DNA of 64,000 nt, from assembly GCF_017814945.1 (NCBI RefSeq), contig NZ_JAGIPX010000004.1, forward strand, positions 186,001 to 250,000. Reading direction: 5' to 3'. How positions within the stretch are numbered: the first letter of the stretch is position 1; each line of letters begins with the position of its first letter. This document shows, in pieces, positions 50,860 to 61,181 of this stretch. The notes below the pieces were generated by a model. The model saw nothing but the letters and a program-made list of their open reading frames with translations. It did no database searches and had not been told where the DNA came from. Position numbers and translations under genes: made by a program. Source of the stretch: Paraburkholderia sp. LEh10. Lineage in GTDB: Bacteria; Pseudomonadota; Gammaproteobacteria; Burkholderiales; Burkholderiaceae.

Positions 50860-52278
50860 TTACGCGAGCGTCAGATCCTCGCGCCATTCGATCCGCAGGT
50901 AACGGCTGCTCGCCTGCCGCGCGTCATGCGCGAGCGCCGCGCGGTTCACGCCGATCAGCGGCACGAACAGCAGTTCGCCGCCGACGAAAAGCAGTGGCAC
51001 ATCGCGTTTCCACGACGGCACGCCGCCTTCCTGAAAGAGATTCTTCAACGTGCGGCTCGGGCCATTCACGACACAGCGCATCCGTTCGCCGCCACCGCGC
51101 GCGCGCGCGACGAGCGGGCCTCGCGCAACGGCTTCGACGGGAATCGCGTCGGGATCATCGGCGCTCGCGTCGCTGAACACGAACGTGCCGCGCCATTGCG
51201 GCAAGCGCCATACGCTCTCGCCTTGCCACGTGAGCACGCTTTCCGCCCGTTCGACGAACGCGGTTTCGTCGGCAGGATCCGCGCTGTCGCCGGCTTCCCA
51301 ATAGACCTGTCCACGGTAGCTGCGCAACGCCTGACCCGCGTGATCGATGCGCAGACTGTGCGCATCGCCGATCTCGCGCAACTGGCGCAATGCGTCCGTC
51401 AGGCGCGCCGTCGATGCTGCAGGCAAGCCGAGCGTGCGCATCCAGTACCGCAGCAGGTTCGCCGCGCGCTCGTCGTCGAGCGCGAGCAGCGCATCGTGCG
51501 ACAACGCGCCCTCTTCGTCGCCGCGCACCGTTTGCAGATCGATTTGCGCGAGCGCGTCGAGCAGACGCTGCGCCGCGGCCGCATGAGCAGCCGTGCGCGC
51601 CAGCGCGTCGCGAAAGCCGGGAAAGTGCACGGCGAGGCCGGGCAGAACATCGTGACGCAACGCGTTGCGCGCATAGCGCGTGTCGGCGTTCGATTCGTCG
51701 TCGATCCAGCGCAGATCGCGCGCATGCGCATAGTGTTCCAGTTGTGCGCGCAGCAATTGCAACAGCGGACGCGCGCGCGCCGCCCGTGCGCCCGACGGCA
51801 GATACTCGGGCGCCATTGCCGCGAGACCCGAAAGCCCCGCACCGCGCAGCAACTGAAGCAGCACCGTTTCCGCCTGGTCGTCCGCATGCTGCGCGAGCCA
51901 AAGCGTGTGCACGCGATGCTGCGCGCACAACGCATCGAGCGCGCGGTAGCGGGCATCGCGCGCCGCCGCTTCGACGCTCACGCCCGGCGCGCGCGAAACC
52001 TCGACGTGCCACGACGCGAACTCGACGCCCCGCTCGTGCGCGAACGCCTCACAGTGCGCGAGCCATTCGCCGGCGTTCAAACTGAGACCGTGATGAATAT
52101 GAAACGCGATGCAGCGCGACGCGCCACCGACGCGCACAGCCGCATCGAGCAGCACGGTCGAATCGACGCCGCCGCTGAATGCGACCGCGACGCGCGCGTG
52201 TTCAGGCAGAGCCGTAAACGCCGCGCCGACCGCGTCGAGAACGAGGCGGTCGGCGGGTGTGTCAGCAGAGGGAGTCAC
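50860..52278 (-). CDS. tilS: tRNA(Ile)-lysidine synthase TilS
   Basis: A 472-residue enzyme that converts C34 of tRNA-Ile(CAU) to lysidine so that it reads AUA. The PP-loop VAVAFSGGVDSTVLL (SGGVDS at residues 35-40) binds ATP. The N-terminal domain spans about residues 28-220, and the C-terminal tRNA-binding domains include LGLPAASTARLTDA. The start is GTG at 52278. It lies 43 bp after accA, with which it is probably co-transcribed. Confidence 0.96.
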   Translation of the reverse strand: MTPSADTPADRLVLDAVGAAFTALPEHARVAVAFSGGVDSTVLLDAAVRVGGASRCIAFHIHHGLSLNAGEWLAHCEAFAHERGVEFASWHVEVSRAPGVSVEAAARDARYRALDALCAQHRVHTLWLAQHADDQAETVLLQLLRGAGLSGLAAMAPEYLPSGARAARARPLLQLLRAQLEHYAHARDLRWIDDESNADTRYARNALRHDVLPGLAVHFPGFRDALARTAAHAAAAQRLLDALAQIDLQTVRGDEEGALSHDALLALDDERAANLLRYWMRTLGLPAASTARLTDALRQLREIGDAHSLRIDHAGQALRSYRGQVYWEAGDSADPADETAFVERAESVLTWQGESVWRLPQWRGTFVFSDASADDPDAIPVEAVARGPLVARARGGGERMRCVVNGPSRTLKNLFQEGGVPSWKRDVPLLFVGGELLFVPLIGVNRAALAHDARQASSRYLRIEWREDLTLA

Positions 52279-52321
52279 GATGTGGTGGCGCGCGAAGCGC
52301 CTTCGGAGAGTCCAAGCGCGC

Positions 52322-53293
52322 TTATGCGCCCGGCGTGGTTTCCTTGAACTTGCCGTAGGCCATCAACCGCTCGAAACGGCGCTCACGCAGATCGGACGTG
52401 CTCATGCCCTGGAACTGGCGCAGCGAATCGGCGAGCGCGCGGCGCAGCAATGCAGCCATGCCCTTCGGATCGCGATGCGCGCCGCCCAGCGGCTCGTTGA
52501 CGATCTTGTCGATCAGGCCCAGCGCCTTCAGGCGATGCGCTGTCAGGCCCAGCGCTTCGGCGGCCTCGGGCGCCTTCGCCGCGCTCTTCCAAAGAATTGA
52601 CGCGCAGCCTTCCGGCGAAATCACCGAATACGTCGAGAATTGCAGCATCAGCACGCTGTCCGCGACGGCGACAGCCAGTGCGCCGCCCGAACCGCCTTCA
52701 CCGATGATCGTCGAGATGATCGGCGTCTTCAGTTCGGCCATCACGTACAGATTGCGGCCGATCGCTTCCGACTGACCGCGCTCTTCCGCACCGATGCCGG
52801 GATACGCGCCCGGCGTGTCGATGAACGTGAACAGCGGCAGGCCAAATTTCTCGGCAAGACGCATCAGCCGTTCGGCCTTGCGATAACCCTCCGGGCGCGG
52901 CATGCCGAAGTTGCGCAGCGCGCGCTCCTTCGTGTCGCGGCCCTTCTGATGGCCGATCACCATGCACGGCTGGCCATTGAAACGCGCGAGGCCGCCGACG
53001 ATCGACAGATCGTCCGCAAACGAGCGGTCGCCGTGCAGTTCGTGGAAATCGGTGAACAGTTCGCTGACGTAATCCAGCGTGTACGGGCGCTGCGGATGAC
53101 GCGCGATTTGCGAAACCTGCCAGGGCGTCAGGTTCGTGTACAGATCCTTCGTGAGTTGCTGGCTCTTCTTCGACAGCCGCTCGATCTCTTCCGAAATATC
53201 GACGGCCGAATCGTCCTGTACGAAGCGCAATTCTTCGATTTTCGCTTCGAGCTCGGCGATCGGCTGCTCGAAATCCAGAAAGGTGGTCTTCAT
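52322..53293 (-). CDS. accA: Acetyl-CoA carboxylase carboxyltransferase subunit alpha
   Basis: A 323-residue subunit that, with AccD, transfers carboxyl from biotin to acetyl-CoA, making malonyl-CoA for fatty acid synthesis. It begins [20 protein letters not shown], the usual AccA start. Typical blocks are [35 protein letters not shown] and the oxyanion segment [17 protein letters not shown] good promoter and a palindrome lie directly upstream. Confidence 0.98.
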   Translation of the reverse strand: MKTTFLDFEQPIAELEAKIEELRFVQDDSAVDISEEIERLSKKSQQLTKDLYTNLTPWQVSQIARHPQRPYTLDYVSELFTDFHELHGDRSFADDLSIVGGLARFNGQPCMVIGHQKGRDTKERALRNFGMPRPEGYRKAERLMRLAEKFGLPLFTFIDTPGAYPGIGAEERGQSEAIGRNLYVMAELKTPIISTIIGEGGSGGALAVAVADSVLMLQFSTYSVISPEGCASILWKSAAKAPEAAEALGLTAHRLKALGLIDKIVNEPLGGAHRDPKGMAALLRRALADSLRQFQGMSTSDLRERRFERLMAYGKFKETTPGA

Positions 53294-53324
53294 TGGTTTT
53301 TAATCCTTGGACTTACCGGCAGCG

Positions 53325-53353
53325 CGTATTCTAACCGCGCCCGCCCGTGTCAA
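53325..53353 (-). promoter_or_regulatory. Sigma70-type promoter of accA
   Basis: On the minus strand TTGACA (53353-53348), a 17-bp spacer, then AATACG (53330-53325); TAGAAT at 53333-53328 is an alternative -10 with a short spacer. It is 32 bp upstream of ATG. Confidence 0.6.
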
Positions 53354-53366
53354 AACCGTCTTGAAT

Positions 53367-53390
53367 CTATTGATTCTAGCAAATCAATAG
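53367..53390. promoter_or_regulatory. AT-rich palindrome just upstream of the accA promoter
   Basis: CTATTGATT (53367-53375), a 6-nt spacer and AATCAATAG (53382-53390): perfect 9-bp arms, 13 bp upstream of the -35 box. It looks like an operator or activator site. Confidence 0.6.
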
Positions 53391-53414
53391 GCCCCGGCGG
53401 TTTTCGTCATTTCA

Positions 53415-54491
53415 TCAGCTGCCAGCGGGTGCTGGATCGAGGCTGCGCCACATGTACCACGTCGCGACGGTGCGCCATGGCTCCCAGTTCGCGGCAACTT
53501 CGCGCGCCTCGCTGCGCGTCACCGGTTCGCCGCTGAAATAGTTCTGGCTGATCGCATGAATGAGATTGGGATCGTCGAGCGGCAACACGTCTGGACGCGA
53601 CAGGTCGAAGATCAGAAACATCTCGGCCGTCCAGCGGCTGATGCCGCGAATCTGCGTGAGCTCGGCGATCACGTCCTCATCTTCCATCGACGTCCACTTG
53701 CCGACGTGCAACGCTCCCGAAACGAAGTGATGCGCGAGATCGAGAATGTATTCGGCCTTGCGCTTCGACACGCCGCAGTTCATCAGGTTGTCCTGGCCGA
53801 GCTTGATGATCTGCTGCGGCACGAGCTTCGGACACGCAGCGACAATGCGCTGCCACATCGCCTGCGCGGAAGCGACTGAGATCTGCTGGCCGACCACGGA
53901 GCGCGCGAGCGTGACGAACGGATCGGCACGGCTCGACAGATGCACGGGGCCGAATTTCGGAATCAGCTTCTTGAGGATGCGGTCGCGCTTGACGAGGTCG
54001 GCGCAGGCCTTGTCCCAATACGCCGGGCGCGTGACGGCGGCCCCTTGCGCATTGTCTTGCACGGACGGGGCGGCGTCCACATCCGACGCGACGGCCGCGC
54101 GCGGCTTGCGCGCCGTTTCGCGGTCAGGGTCATCCTCGGCATCGCGCGCGGGTTCGCGCAAATCGTTCCCGAGTCCGGCGGGCAGCGCTCCGTTGCCCTT
54201 TGCCTGCGCAGCACGCGCAGTCGACGGCTTCACAGCGGCGGCTTGCTCGGGTACATCCGCTCCGTTAGGCAGCCGCTTCGACGATACGTGCTTCGCGAGC
54301 GCGCCGGATGTGTCCGTTTTGCGCCCGGCATTGAGGCCAGCCTTGACGCCTTTCGCCGACGCCGATTTCACCGCCACCTTCGTTGCGCCCTTCGCGGCGA
54401 CGCCGCTTCGCGCGCGCACTGCCCTTGCCTTAGCTGCCGCGTCAGATTCAGACGTGGCTCGTTTAGCCGGCGTCTTCGTGGCCGTTGCCAT
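53415..54491 (-). CDS. DNA-3-methyladenine glycosylase (AlkA-like HhH-GPD) with basic N-terminal tail
   Basis: A 358-residue protein. The C-terminal 205 residues are an HhH-GPD DNA glycosylase that excises alkylated purines. The helix-hairpin-helix is in ELTQIRGISRWTAEMFLIF, followed by the catalytic Asp in SRPDVLPLDDPNL. The first 150 residues are low-complexity, rich in Ala, Lys, Arg, Thr and Ser with AKGATKVAVKSASAK-like stretches, resembling histone H1-like tails. The tail is not part of the enzyme family and is probably disordered and DNA-binding. It sits 47 bp after cysS and 121 bp before accA. Confidence 0.92.
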   Translation of the reverse strand: MATATKTPAKRATSESDAAAKARAVRARSGVAAKGATKVAVKSASAKGVKAGLNAGRKTDTSGALAKHVSSKRLPNGADVPEQAAAVKPSTARAAQAKGNGALPAGLGNDLREPARDAEDDPDRETARKPRAAVASDVDAAPSVQDNAQGAAVTRPAYWDKACADLVKRDRILKKLIPKFGPVHLSSRADPFVTLARSVVGQQISVASAQAMWQRIVAACPKLVPQQIIKLGQDNLMNCGVSKRKAEYILDLAHHFVSGALHVGKWTSMEDEDVIAELTQIRGISRWTAEMFLIFDLSRPDVLPLDDPNLIHAISQNYFSGEPVTRSEAREVAANWEPWRTVATWYMWRSLDPAPAGS

Positions 54492-54538
54492 CCTGCCTCC
54501 TGCCTGGCGAGTCGATCAGTGGGAAGTACGAGGTGCGC

Positions 54539-55936
54539 TCAAACGCGCCGCCACTCGGTCAACCCGCCCGGTTTGTCTTCGAGTGCAATACCGGCATCCA
54601 GCAAATCCTTGCGGATCCGGTCCGCCTCGGCGTAGTCCTTGGCCTGTTTCGCGGCGACGCGCGCGGCGACCTTCGCTTCGATCGCTACCACAGCCAGCGC
54701 GCCTTCGCCTTCAGTCCCCGCCGCCTGCTGCAAATAAGCGCGCGGCTCGCGCCTGAGCAGCCCGAGCACGTGCGCAAGACCGCGCAATTGCCGTGCGAGC
54801 GCCGCATCGCGTGTGCGATTCACTTCGCTCACCAGTTCGAACAGCAACGAGACGGCGACAGGCGTATTGAAGTCGTCGTTCATCGCCGCGCGAAAGCGCT
54901 GCGCATGCGCTTCGTTCCAGTCGATCTCGCCTGCGTCGGGCGCCGTGTCCTTCAATGCCGTGTACAGGCGCGCGAGCGCGCTGCGCGCGTCGTCGAGGTG
55001 CGTGTCGCTGTAGTTCAGCGGCGACCGGTAATGCGCGCGAGCAATGAAGAACCGCACGACTTCGGCATCGTACTTCGCGAGCACTTCGCGAATCGTGAAG
55101 AAGTTGCCGAGCGACTTCGACATCTTCTCATTGTCGATCTGGACGTAGCCGTTATGCATCCAGTAATTGACGAACGTTTGGCGCGTTGCACCTTCACTTT
55201 GCGCGATCTCGTTCTCATGGTGTGGAAACTGCAGATCCTGGCCGCCGCCATGAATGTCGAACTGCTCGCCGAGCAGCGTGCAACTCATCGCCGAGCACTC
55301 GATGTGCCAGCCCGGACGTCCGCGTCCGTATTTCGAATCCCAGCCGGTATCGGCGGGCTCGTCGGGCTTCGACTGCTTCCACAGCACGAAGTCGAGAGGG
55401 TCCTGCTTCGCGTCGTTGGCGGCCACGCGCTCGCCTGCGCGCAGGTCTTCGAGCGACTTGCCCGACAGCGCGCCATAGTTCGCGAACTTGCGCACCGCGT
55501 AGTTCACGTCGCCGTCGGCGGCCTGATATGCGTAGCCGTTCGCCTCGAGCTTCTCGATCATGCCGAGCATCTGCGGAATGAAATCCGTCGCGCGCGGCTC
55601 GAGATCGGGTCGCTCGATGCCGAGCGCGTCGGCGTCTTCATGCAGCGCCGCGATGAAGCGATCCGTCAGCGCGCGAATCGACTCGCCGTTCTCGACCGCG
55701 CGGCGAATGATCTTGTCCTCGATGTCCGTGATGTTGCGCACATACGTGACCTTGTAGCCGAGCGTGCGCAGCCAGCGCTGCACAATATCGAACACGACCA
55801 TCACCCGCGCATGACCCACGTGACAGTAGTCGTACACCGTCATTCCGCAGACATACATCCGCACTTCGCCTTCATGAAGCGGCACGAAATTTTGCTTGTC
55901 ACGCGCGAGCGTGTTGTAGATGCGCAGAGATTCCAT
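54539..55936 (-). CDS. cysS: Cysteinyl-tRNA synthetase
   Basis: A 465-residue class I synthetase that charges tRNA-Cys. The zinc-ligand C30 and the HIGH-type motif are in [15 protein letters not shown] (HVGH at 39-42). The KMSKS motif is [10 protein letters not shown], and a zinc site lies in [12 protein letters not shown]. Length is normal. It is divergent from the TPR gene and heads the glycosylase-accA-tilS run. Confidence 0.98.
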   Translation of the reverse strand: MESLRIYNTLARDKQNFVPLHEGEVRMYVCGMTVYDYCHVGHARVMVVFDIVQRWLRTLGYKVTYVRNITDIEDKIIRRAVENGESIRALTDRFIAALHEDADALGIERPDLEPRATDFIPQMLGMIEKLEANGYAYQAADGDVNYAVRKFANYGALSGKSLEDLRAGERVAANDAKQDPLDFVLWKQSKPDEPADTGWDSKYGRGRPGWHIECSAMSCTLLGEQFDIHGGGQDLQFPHHENEIAQSEGATRQTFVNYWMHNGYVQIDNEKMSKSLGNFFTIREVLAKYDAEVVRFFIARAHYRSPLNYSDTHLDDARSALARLYTALKDTAPDAGEIDWNEAHAQRFRAAMNDDFNTPVAVSLLFELVSEVNRTRDAALARQLRGLAHVLGLLRREPRAYLQQAAGTEGEGALAVVAIEAKVAARVAAKQAKDYAEADRIRKDLLDAGIALEDKPGGLTEWRRV

Positions 55937-56185
55937 AGAGACGATGCATGGGCCGAAAGAAATCCGCTTGGTGTTCGTTCATACCGCGCCCGATGAATGT
56001 ATGCAACCAAATGCGCAAACACGGGCGGTGCGGCACGACTGACGGCATGTCGCGCCACTGGTGCGGGATCAGGCTGACGTCAAGGCGGAGACGACCACGA
56101 GTGGCGAAAAGACAGTCTGTGGTTCCACGGAACGCGCAGACGTTTTGTTAGAATGGGCCGAAGTATAACACCCCGACCTGAGCCT

Positions 56186-56989
56186 ATGAAACACTCCAGC
56201 GGCCGCGCGCGAGGCGCCACGCCCCTCTTCGCGACGACGCCTCGTTCGACCTGTGGCGCTTCGTCACGTCCGGGCCTGCTGGCCACTTTGAGCGCGGCAG
56301 CGGGCACAGCCTGCTGCGCTCTCGCCCTCATGGCCGCGCCCGGCGCGCCCGCTTTCGCGCAGAAAACGCCGACGATTTCTCACGGCCCGGCCGTGCGCGA
56401 CGCCACCCCGGACGCCGACGCATCCATCGAGCAGAAGAACTGGACGGCCGCCCTCGCGCAGCTCGACGCGCGCATCGCCGCGAACCCGCGCGACGCCCAG
56501 GCCAGATTCAAGCGCGCCACCGTGCTTGCGCGCCTGAACCGCGATGACGACGCGATCGCCGCCTTCACCGAACTCACGCAGACCTACCCGGAGCTGCCTG
56601 AACCGTACAACAACCTTGCTGCGCTCTATGCGAAGCAAGGCCGCTACACGGAAGCGCGCGCCGCGCTCGAAACGGCCGTCAAGGCAAGCCCCGGCTATGG
56701 TCTCGCCTACGAAAATCTCGGCGACCTCTATCTGCGCATGGCCGATCAGGCCTATCGGCGCGCACAAAGCCTGGGCGCCGGCAACGGCACGACGAGCCAG
56801 CGCATCGCCGACATCGAAAAAATCGTGTCGCCGCGCAAGGCCGCTGTGAAAAAGACCAGCCAGGCTGCGCCAGACGCCAACGACTATACGAATCGCGCCA
56901 CGTCGAACATCACCAACACGCCGGGCTTCCAGTTCGGCGGCCCGAACGGTTCGCTGGCGATTCCGCCGTACGTCGCGCCGTCGCAGTGA
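56186..56989 (+). CDS. TPR-repeat exported protein
   Basis: A 267-residue protein with a long N-terminal export signal: a basic region, a hydrophobic core around residues 32-55 and a predicted AFA-Q cleavage. Three tetratricopeptide-like repeats follow (about residues 75-185), including LNRDDDAIAAFTELTQTYPE and GRYTEARAALETAV. The C-terminal 60 residues are polar. TPRs mediate protein contacts in the periplasm. It is directly upstream of ppiA (74 bp), so it may form an operon with the cyclophilin genes. Function is otherwise unknown. Confidence 0.88.
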   Translation: MKHSSGRARGATPLFATTPRSTCGASSRPGLLATLSAAAGTACCALALMAAPGAPAFAQKTPTISHGPAVRDATPDADASIEQKNWTAALAQLDARIAANPRDAQARFKRATVLARLNRDDDAIAAFTELTQTYPELPEPYNNLAALYAKQGRYTEARAALETAVKASPGYGLAYENLGDLYLRMADQAYRRAQSLGAGNGTTSQRIADIEKIVSPRKAAVKKTSQAAPDANDYTNRATSNITNTPGFQFGGPNGSLAIPPYVAPSQ

Positions 56990-57063
56990 GCGCGCTTGCG
57001 CGCATGCTGCCCGACGGCGGGTTTGCCGTTATTTTCCCCATTTGAGCTCATCCGAGGATTTAC

Positions 57064-57645
57064 ATGAAATGGTTGACGTTGGCGCTCGGCAGCGCCGCCC
57101 TGATCGCGAACGCACCCGCTTTTGCGCAAAACGGAACCCAGGCTGTGCACCCGTCCGTTCTCTTGAAGACATCGGAAGGGGATATCCGCGTCGAGTTGTA
57201 TCCCGACAAAGCGCCGAAAACGGTCGCCAACTTTCTCGACTATGTGAAGGCCGGTCAATATAACGGGACGATCTTCCATCGCGTGATTCCCGGCTTCATG
57301 ATCCAGGGCGGCGGCTACACGACGAGCTATGCGGAAAAGCCGACGCGCGCGCCGATCCCGCTGGAAAGCCGCACGGGGCTGAAGAACATGACGGGCACGA
57401 TCGCGATGGCGCGCACGAGCGATCCGAATTCGGCCACGACACAGTTCTTCATCAATACGGTGGACAACGCCGGCCTTGATTACCCGAATCCGGACGGCAA
57501 CGGCTACGCGGTGTTCGGCAAGGTGACCTCGGGCATGGACGTCGTGAAGAAGATCGAAGGCACGGCGACGACCTCGCGCGGCCCGATGAGCGATGTGCCG
57601 CAAAAGCAGATCGTGATCCAGTCGGCGACAATAGTCAGCAAGTAA
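57064..57645 (+). CDS. ppiA: Periplasmic peptidyl-prolyl cis-trans isomerase A (cyclophilin)
   Basis: A 193-residue cyclophilin that speeds prolyl isomerisation. A signal peptide of about 21 residues ends NAPAFA-QN. The catalytic Arg is in [36 protein letters not shown] and [15 protein letters not shown] complete the active site. Bacterial cyclophilins of this type lack the Trp that gives strong cyclosporin binding. It is followed 247 bp later by the cytoplasmic paralogue ppiB. Confidence 0.95.
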   Translation: MKWLTLALGSAALIANAPAFAQNGTQAVHPSVLLKTSEGDIRVELYPDKAPKTVANFLDYVKAGQYNGTIFHRVIPGFMIQGGGYTTSYAEKPTRAPIPLESRTGLKNMTGTIAMARTSDPNSATTQFFINTVDNAGLDYPNPDGNGYAVFGKVTSGMDVVKKIEGTATTSRGPMSDVPQKQIVIQSATIVSK

Positions 57646-57892
57646 GCTCGGCAGGCAGCGGCCGCGCTTTGCGTCGGGGCCGCCCAGCCGTGAACAGGCG
57701 GCGAGGCACCTGAAGCAGGCAATAGCCGACGACGCATTTGCAACAGGGTGACGCGCGAACCGCACGCCCGGCTTAAACCCGGCACGTGCGGGCGCGCTGC
57801 GCCGGAATGAACCATGCCACGGGCGCGCCCGTCGCCATCGGGCCGGCGACGCGCCGCCTCTCTCCACTCACCTAGCCCCAAAGGAAATCATC

Positions 57893-58387
57893 ATGGTTGA
57901 ACTGCACACGAACCACGGCGTCATCAAGCTGGAACTGGACGCCGGGAAGGCGCCGAAAACGGTCGAAAACTTCCTCGCCTATGTGAAGGCGGGCCACTAC
58001 GACAACACGGTGTTCCATCGTGTGATCGACGGCTTCATGATCCAGGGCGGCGGCTTCGAACCGGGCATGACGCAGAAGCCGACCAATGCGCCAATCGCCA
58101 ACGAGGCGAACAACGGCCTGAAGAACGTCAAGGGCTCGATCGCGATGGCGCGCACGAACGATCCGCACTCGGCAACGGCCCAGTTCTTCATCAACGTCAA
58201 CGACAACGACTTCCTGAACCACTCGTCGCCGACGCCGCAAGGCTGGGGCTACGCAGTGTTCGGCAAGGTCGTCGAGGGCCTCGATGTCGTCGATGCGATC
58301 CGCAAGGTGAAGACGGGTTCGAAGGGCTTCCATCAGGACGTCCCCGTCGACGACGTGATCATCGAAAAGGCCGTCGTGGTCGAGTAA
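57893..58387 (+). CDS. ppiB: Cytoplasmic peptidyl-prolyl cis-trans isomerase B
   Basis: A 164-residue cyclophilin without signal peptide. The motifs [34 protein letters not shown] and [16 protein letters not shown] match ppiA closely. It begins [15 protein letters not shown] directly after Met. Likely a tandem duplicate with different compartment. lpxH follows after 67 bp. Confidence 0.96.
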   Translation: MVELHTNHGVIKLELDAGKAPKTVENFLAYVKAGHYDNTVFHRVIDGFMIQGGGFEPGMTQKPTNAPIANEANNGLKNVKGSIAMARTNDPHSATAQFFINVNDNDFLNHSSPTPQGWGYAVFGKVVEGLDVVDAIRKVKTGSKGFHQDVPVDDVIIEKAVVVE

Positions 58388-58454
58388 GGCCATTGCTCAC
58401 ACGTTCGGCATATTCTTAACGAAAGAGCTGAGTAACTGAGAGAAGCGCACTTCA

Positions 58455-59255
58455 ATGCTGCAAGAAACGCCGCTGCGAAGCGTCGCTGCGGGCGTGCCTG
58501 GCGAGGGCAAACGCCCGCACGCGGCGCGCCCGTTTTTCTTCATTTCGGACCTGCACCTGAGCGAGGCGATCCCGCACACGGTTGCCGCGTTCGAGCATTT
58601 CATCCTCGTGACGGCCGAGCACGCGGACTCCGTTTTCATTCTCGGCGATCTGTTCGAATACTGGATCGGCGACGACATGCTCGCCGAGCCGTTCCCCGCC
58701 CGCATGGCCAAGCTGATGCACACGCTGTCCGAGCGCGGCATCGCGCTGTACATCATGCACGGCAACCGCGACTTCCTGCTGGGCAAGCGCTTTATGAAGG
58801 CGGCGGGCGCGATCTGGCTACCCGATCCGTTCGTCATCACCGCGTTCGGCACGAAGATCGCGCTCACGCATGGCGACGCGCAATGCACGGCGGACCGACG
58901 CTATCAGCGATTTCGCGGCTTCGCGCGCAACCGTCTCGCGCAATGGCTGTTTCTGGCGTGGCCGTATCGCTGGCGCAAGGCGCTGGCGCAAAAGATGCGC
59001 AGGTCGAGTGAAGAAGGACGCGTGCGCCCCGCATCGCCGCGCTACGACGTGACGTCGGAGGGAATCGCCGCGCTCTTCAAGAAGACGAAGACGGCGACCA
59101 TCATTCACGGCCATACGCACCGCCCCGCGCTGCATCACGAAGCGGGCGGCATGCGCTGGGTGCTGCCCGACTGGGACCTCGACCACGGCGAGCGCCGCGG
59201 CGGCTACGTGCGCATCGATTCCGAAGGGATCAAGGCGCTGCGACTGGACAAGTAA
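58455..59255 (+). CDS. lpxH: UDP-2,3-diacylglucosamine diphosphatase LpxH
   Basis: A 266-residue metallophosphoesterase that makes lipid X in lipid A synthesis, at the inner-membrane face. The metal motifs are in order FFISDLHLSE, LGDLFEYWIGDD, MHGNRDFLLGKRF, THGDAQC and GHTHRPALHH. It follows ppiB by 67 bp, an arrangement common in beta- and gammaproteobacteria. Confidence 0.96.
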   Translation: MLQETPLRSVAAGVPGEGKRPHAARPFFFISDLHLSEAIPHTVAAFEHFILVTAEHADSVFILGDLFEYWIGDDMLAEPFPARMAKLMHTLSERGIALYIMHGNRDFLLGKRFMKAAGAIWLPDPFVITAFGTKIALTHGDAQCTADRRYQRFRGFARNRLAQWLFLAWPYRWRKALAQKMRRSSEEGRVRPASPRYDVTSEGIAALFKKTKTATIIHGHTHRPALHHEAGGMRWVLPDWDLDHGERRGGYVRIDSEGIKALRLDK

Positions 59256-59288
59256 AACGCGCGGCGTTCGCGCTCGCGCAACGTGCAT

Positions 59289-60089
59289 TCAGCGCGACGT
59301 CGCCTCGACCTTCCCTTCGAGCACAGCAGACAAACGACGCAGATCCAGCAACGCCGCATCCGCGCCGTGCAGCGCTTCGAGACTCGCGCCGAGGCGCTCG
59401 AGCGCGGCGACGATTTCGTCGATGCGCAGCGACTGTGTCGCCGCATGGTCGATCAGCCCGTGAATAGCGAGCGACACCGGATCGTCGGCATTCGGCGTGA
59501 TCCCATATGCGCAGAAAGCCGAGCGCGCCGTGGCCGGCTTTGCGTTGCCGCCTAGCGCTGCCACCGCCGCCGTCGCCGGCATCACGACGCGCGCCGGATT
59601 GCCCACAGCCGTGCCGCCCGCGGGCACCGGCTTCACGACAACCGCGTTCGAGCCGATCTTCGCGTCCGCGCCGACCGTGAACCCGCCGAGCACCTTCGCA
59701 CCCGCGCCAACGATCACGCCGCGCTCGAGCGTCGGATGGCGCTTGGCGCCGCGCGTGAGCGACGTGCCACCGAGCGTGACGCCCTGATAGATCGTGCAGT
59801 CGTCGCCGATTTCGGCCGTCTCGCCCACCACGACGCCCATGCCGTGGTCGATGAACACGCGACGTCCGACCGTCGCGCCCGGGTGAATCTCGATTCCCGT
59901 CATGAAACGGCCGATCTGCGAAACGAAGCGCGCGAGCCAGCGGCGCTTCGCGCGCCAGCACGCATGCGCGAAGCGATGGAACATCAGCGCGTGCAGACCC
60001 GGATAGCACGTGAGGACTTCCCAGGCGCTGCGGGCGGCGGGATCGCGCTCGCGAATCGTGGCGATGTCTTCGCGGAGTCTCGTGAACAT
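59289..60089 (-). CDS. cysE: Serine O-acetyltransferase
   Basis: A 266-residue enzyme that acetylates serine in cysteine synthesis. An N-terminal helical part is followed by a left-handed beta helix of hexapeptide repeats: [20 protein letters not shown] and [16 protein letters not shown]. The catalytic His/Asp pair lies in this region. I chose ATG 60089 (start [10 protein letters not shown]); a GTG ten codons upstream is open. It converges with lpxH across 33 bp. Confidence 0.94.
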   Translation of the reverse strand: MFTRLREDIATIRERDPAARSAWEVLTCYPGLHALMFHRFAHACWRAKRRWLARFVSQIGRFMTGIEIHPGATVGRRVFIDHGMGVVVGETAEIGDDCTIYQGVTLGGTSLTRGAKRHPTLERGVIVGAGAKVLGGFTVGADAKIGSNAVVVKPVPAGGTAVGNPARVVMPATAAVAALGGNAKPATARSAFCAYGITPNADDPVSLAIHGLIDHAATQSLRIDEIVAALERLGASLEALHGADAALLDLRRLSAVLEGKVEATSR

Positions 60090-60368
60090 GGCAATGAAGC
60101 TGTCGTAGGGAATGAACACCGCCGCGACTCGCGCGGACGGCAGCCGCTGTCCTCGCTATTGCAGACGGACAGCTTTGCTTATGACGTTTCGGGCCATTGT
60201 AGGGCGAATGGGCGAAACCTGCCGGAAGTCCATTCGGGCAACGAGGTTTGGTCTCAGGCTTGCGTTTCGCGACGTGCGCATGAGGGGCGGCAATGCGCGT
60301 GCCTGCCGCAAAAACGCATGGAAATCGCCTGAAGATCTCAGCGTTGCGGCCCTGATGGACAGCCGGCC

Positions 60369-61181
60369 TTATTCGCCGTCGCGCCCTTTTGCCTTCAGCA
60401 AAATGTGCTTCGCGATGCCCCGCACGATGTTGACCTCCTCGCGCTCGAGGCCAGCGCGCGCAAAGAGCCGCCGCAAGCGTGACATCAGTTTTTTCGGATT
60501 GCCGGGATCGAGGAAGTCGAGCGCGATCAGCGCATTTTCCAGATGCACATACATGCGCTCGATTTCGTCGCTGGCGGCACGCGCGCCGGCAACGCCCGCC
60601 GCCGCTTCGACGCCGTCACCTTCGGCCAGATACGCCATCCTCAACTCGTACGACAGCACCTGGATCGCCTGCGCGAGATTCAGCGAGCTATAGGCGGGAT
60701 TCGCCGGAATATGCGCGAGCGCGCTGCACCGCTCGACGTCCTCGTTCGACAACCCGGTCCGCTCGTTGCCGAACACGAGTGCGATATCGCCATGGACGGC
60801 ATGCTCGCGAGCCTGCGTCGCCGCCGCGCGCGGCGCGAGCTGCGGCGGTCCGTACTCGCGGGCGCGCGCCGTCAGCGCCAGCGACCATTGCGCGCCCGAC
60901 AGCGCGTCGGCGAGCGTCGGCACGACATGAGCGGACGCGAGCACGTCGTCCGCGCCGCTCGCCATCGCAATCGCCTCGGCATCGTTTTTCACGTCCTGCA
61001 CGCGCGGCGCCACCAGCACGAGACGCGAAAAGCCCATCGTCTTCAGCGCGCGCGCCGCCGCGCCGACGTTGCCGGGATGACTCGGCTCGACGAGCACGAA
61101 ACGCGTCGACGTAAAGCCTCCGCCGATGCTGGTGTTGTCGGAGGCGATGCTGGAAGTCGGTGAGGAAGGCGTTTGAACCAC
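60369..61181 (-). CDS. trmJ: TrmJ-like tRNA/rRNA 2'-O-methyltransferase (SPOUT)
   Basis: A SpoU-type methyltransferase of about 270 residues. SPOUT motif 1 is FVLVEPSHPGNVGAAARALK, motif 2 is IALVFGNERTGLSNEDV and motif 3 is PANPAYSSLNLAQAIQVLSY, the knotted SAM site. TrmJ methylates position 32 of several tRNAs. A frame is open far upstream, but homology starts near the TSTRFVLVEP block; I chose GTG 61181 as a reasonable start. Upstream residues to 61499 look non-coding. It is divergent from suhB. Confidence 0.9.
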   Translation of the reverse strand: MVQTPSSPTSSIASDNTSIGGGFTSTRFVLVEPSHPGNVGAAARALKTMGFSRLVLVAPRVQDVKNDAEAIAMASGADDVLASAHVVPTLADALSGAQWSLALTARAREYGPPQLAPRAAATQAREHAVHGDIALVFGNERTGLSNEDVERCSALAHIPANPAYSSLNLAQAIQVLSYELRMAYLAEGDGVEAAAGVAGARAASDEIERMYVHLENALIALDFLDPGNPKKLMSRLRRLFARAGLEREEVNIVRGIAKHILLKAKGRDGE

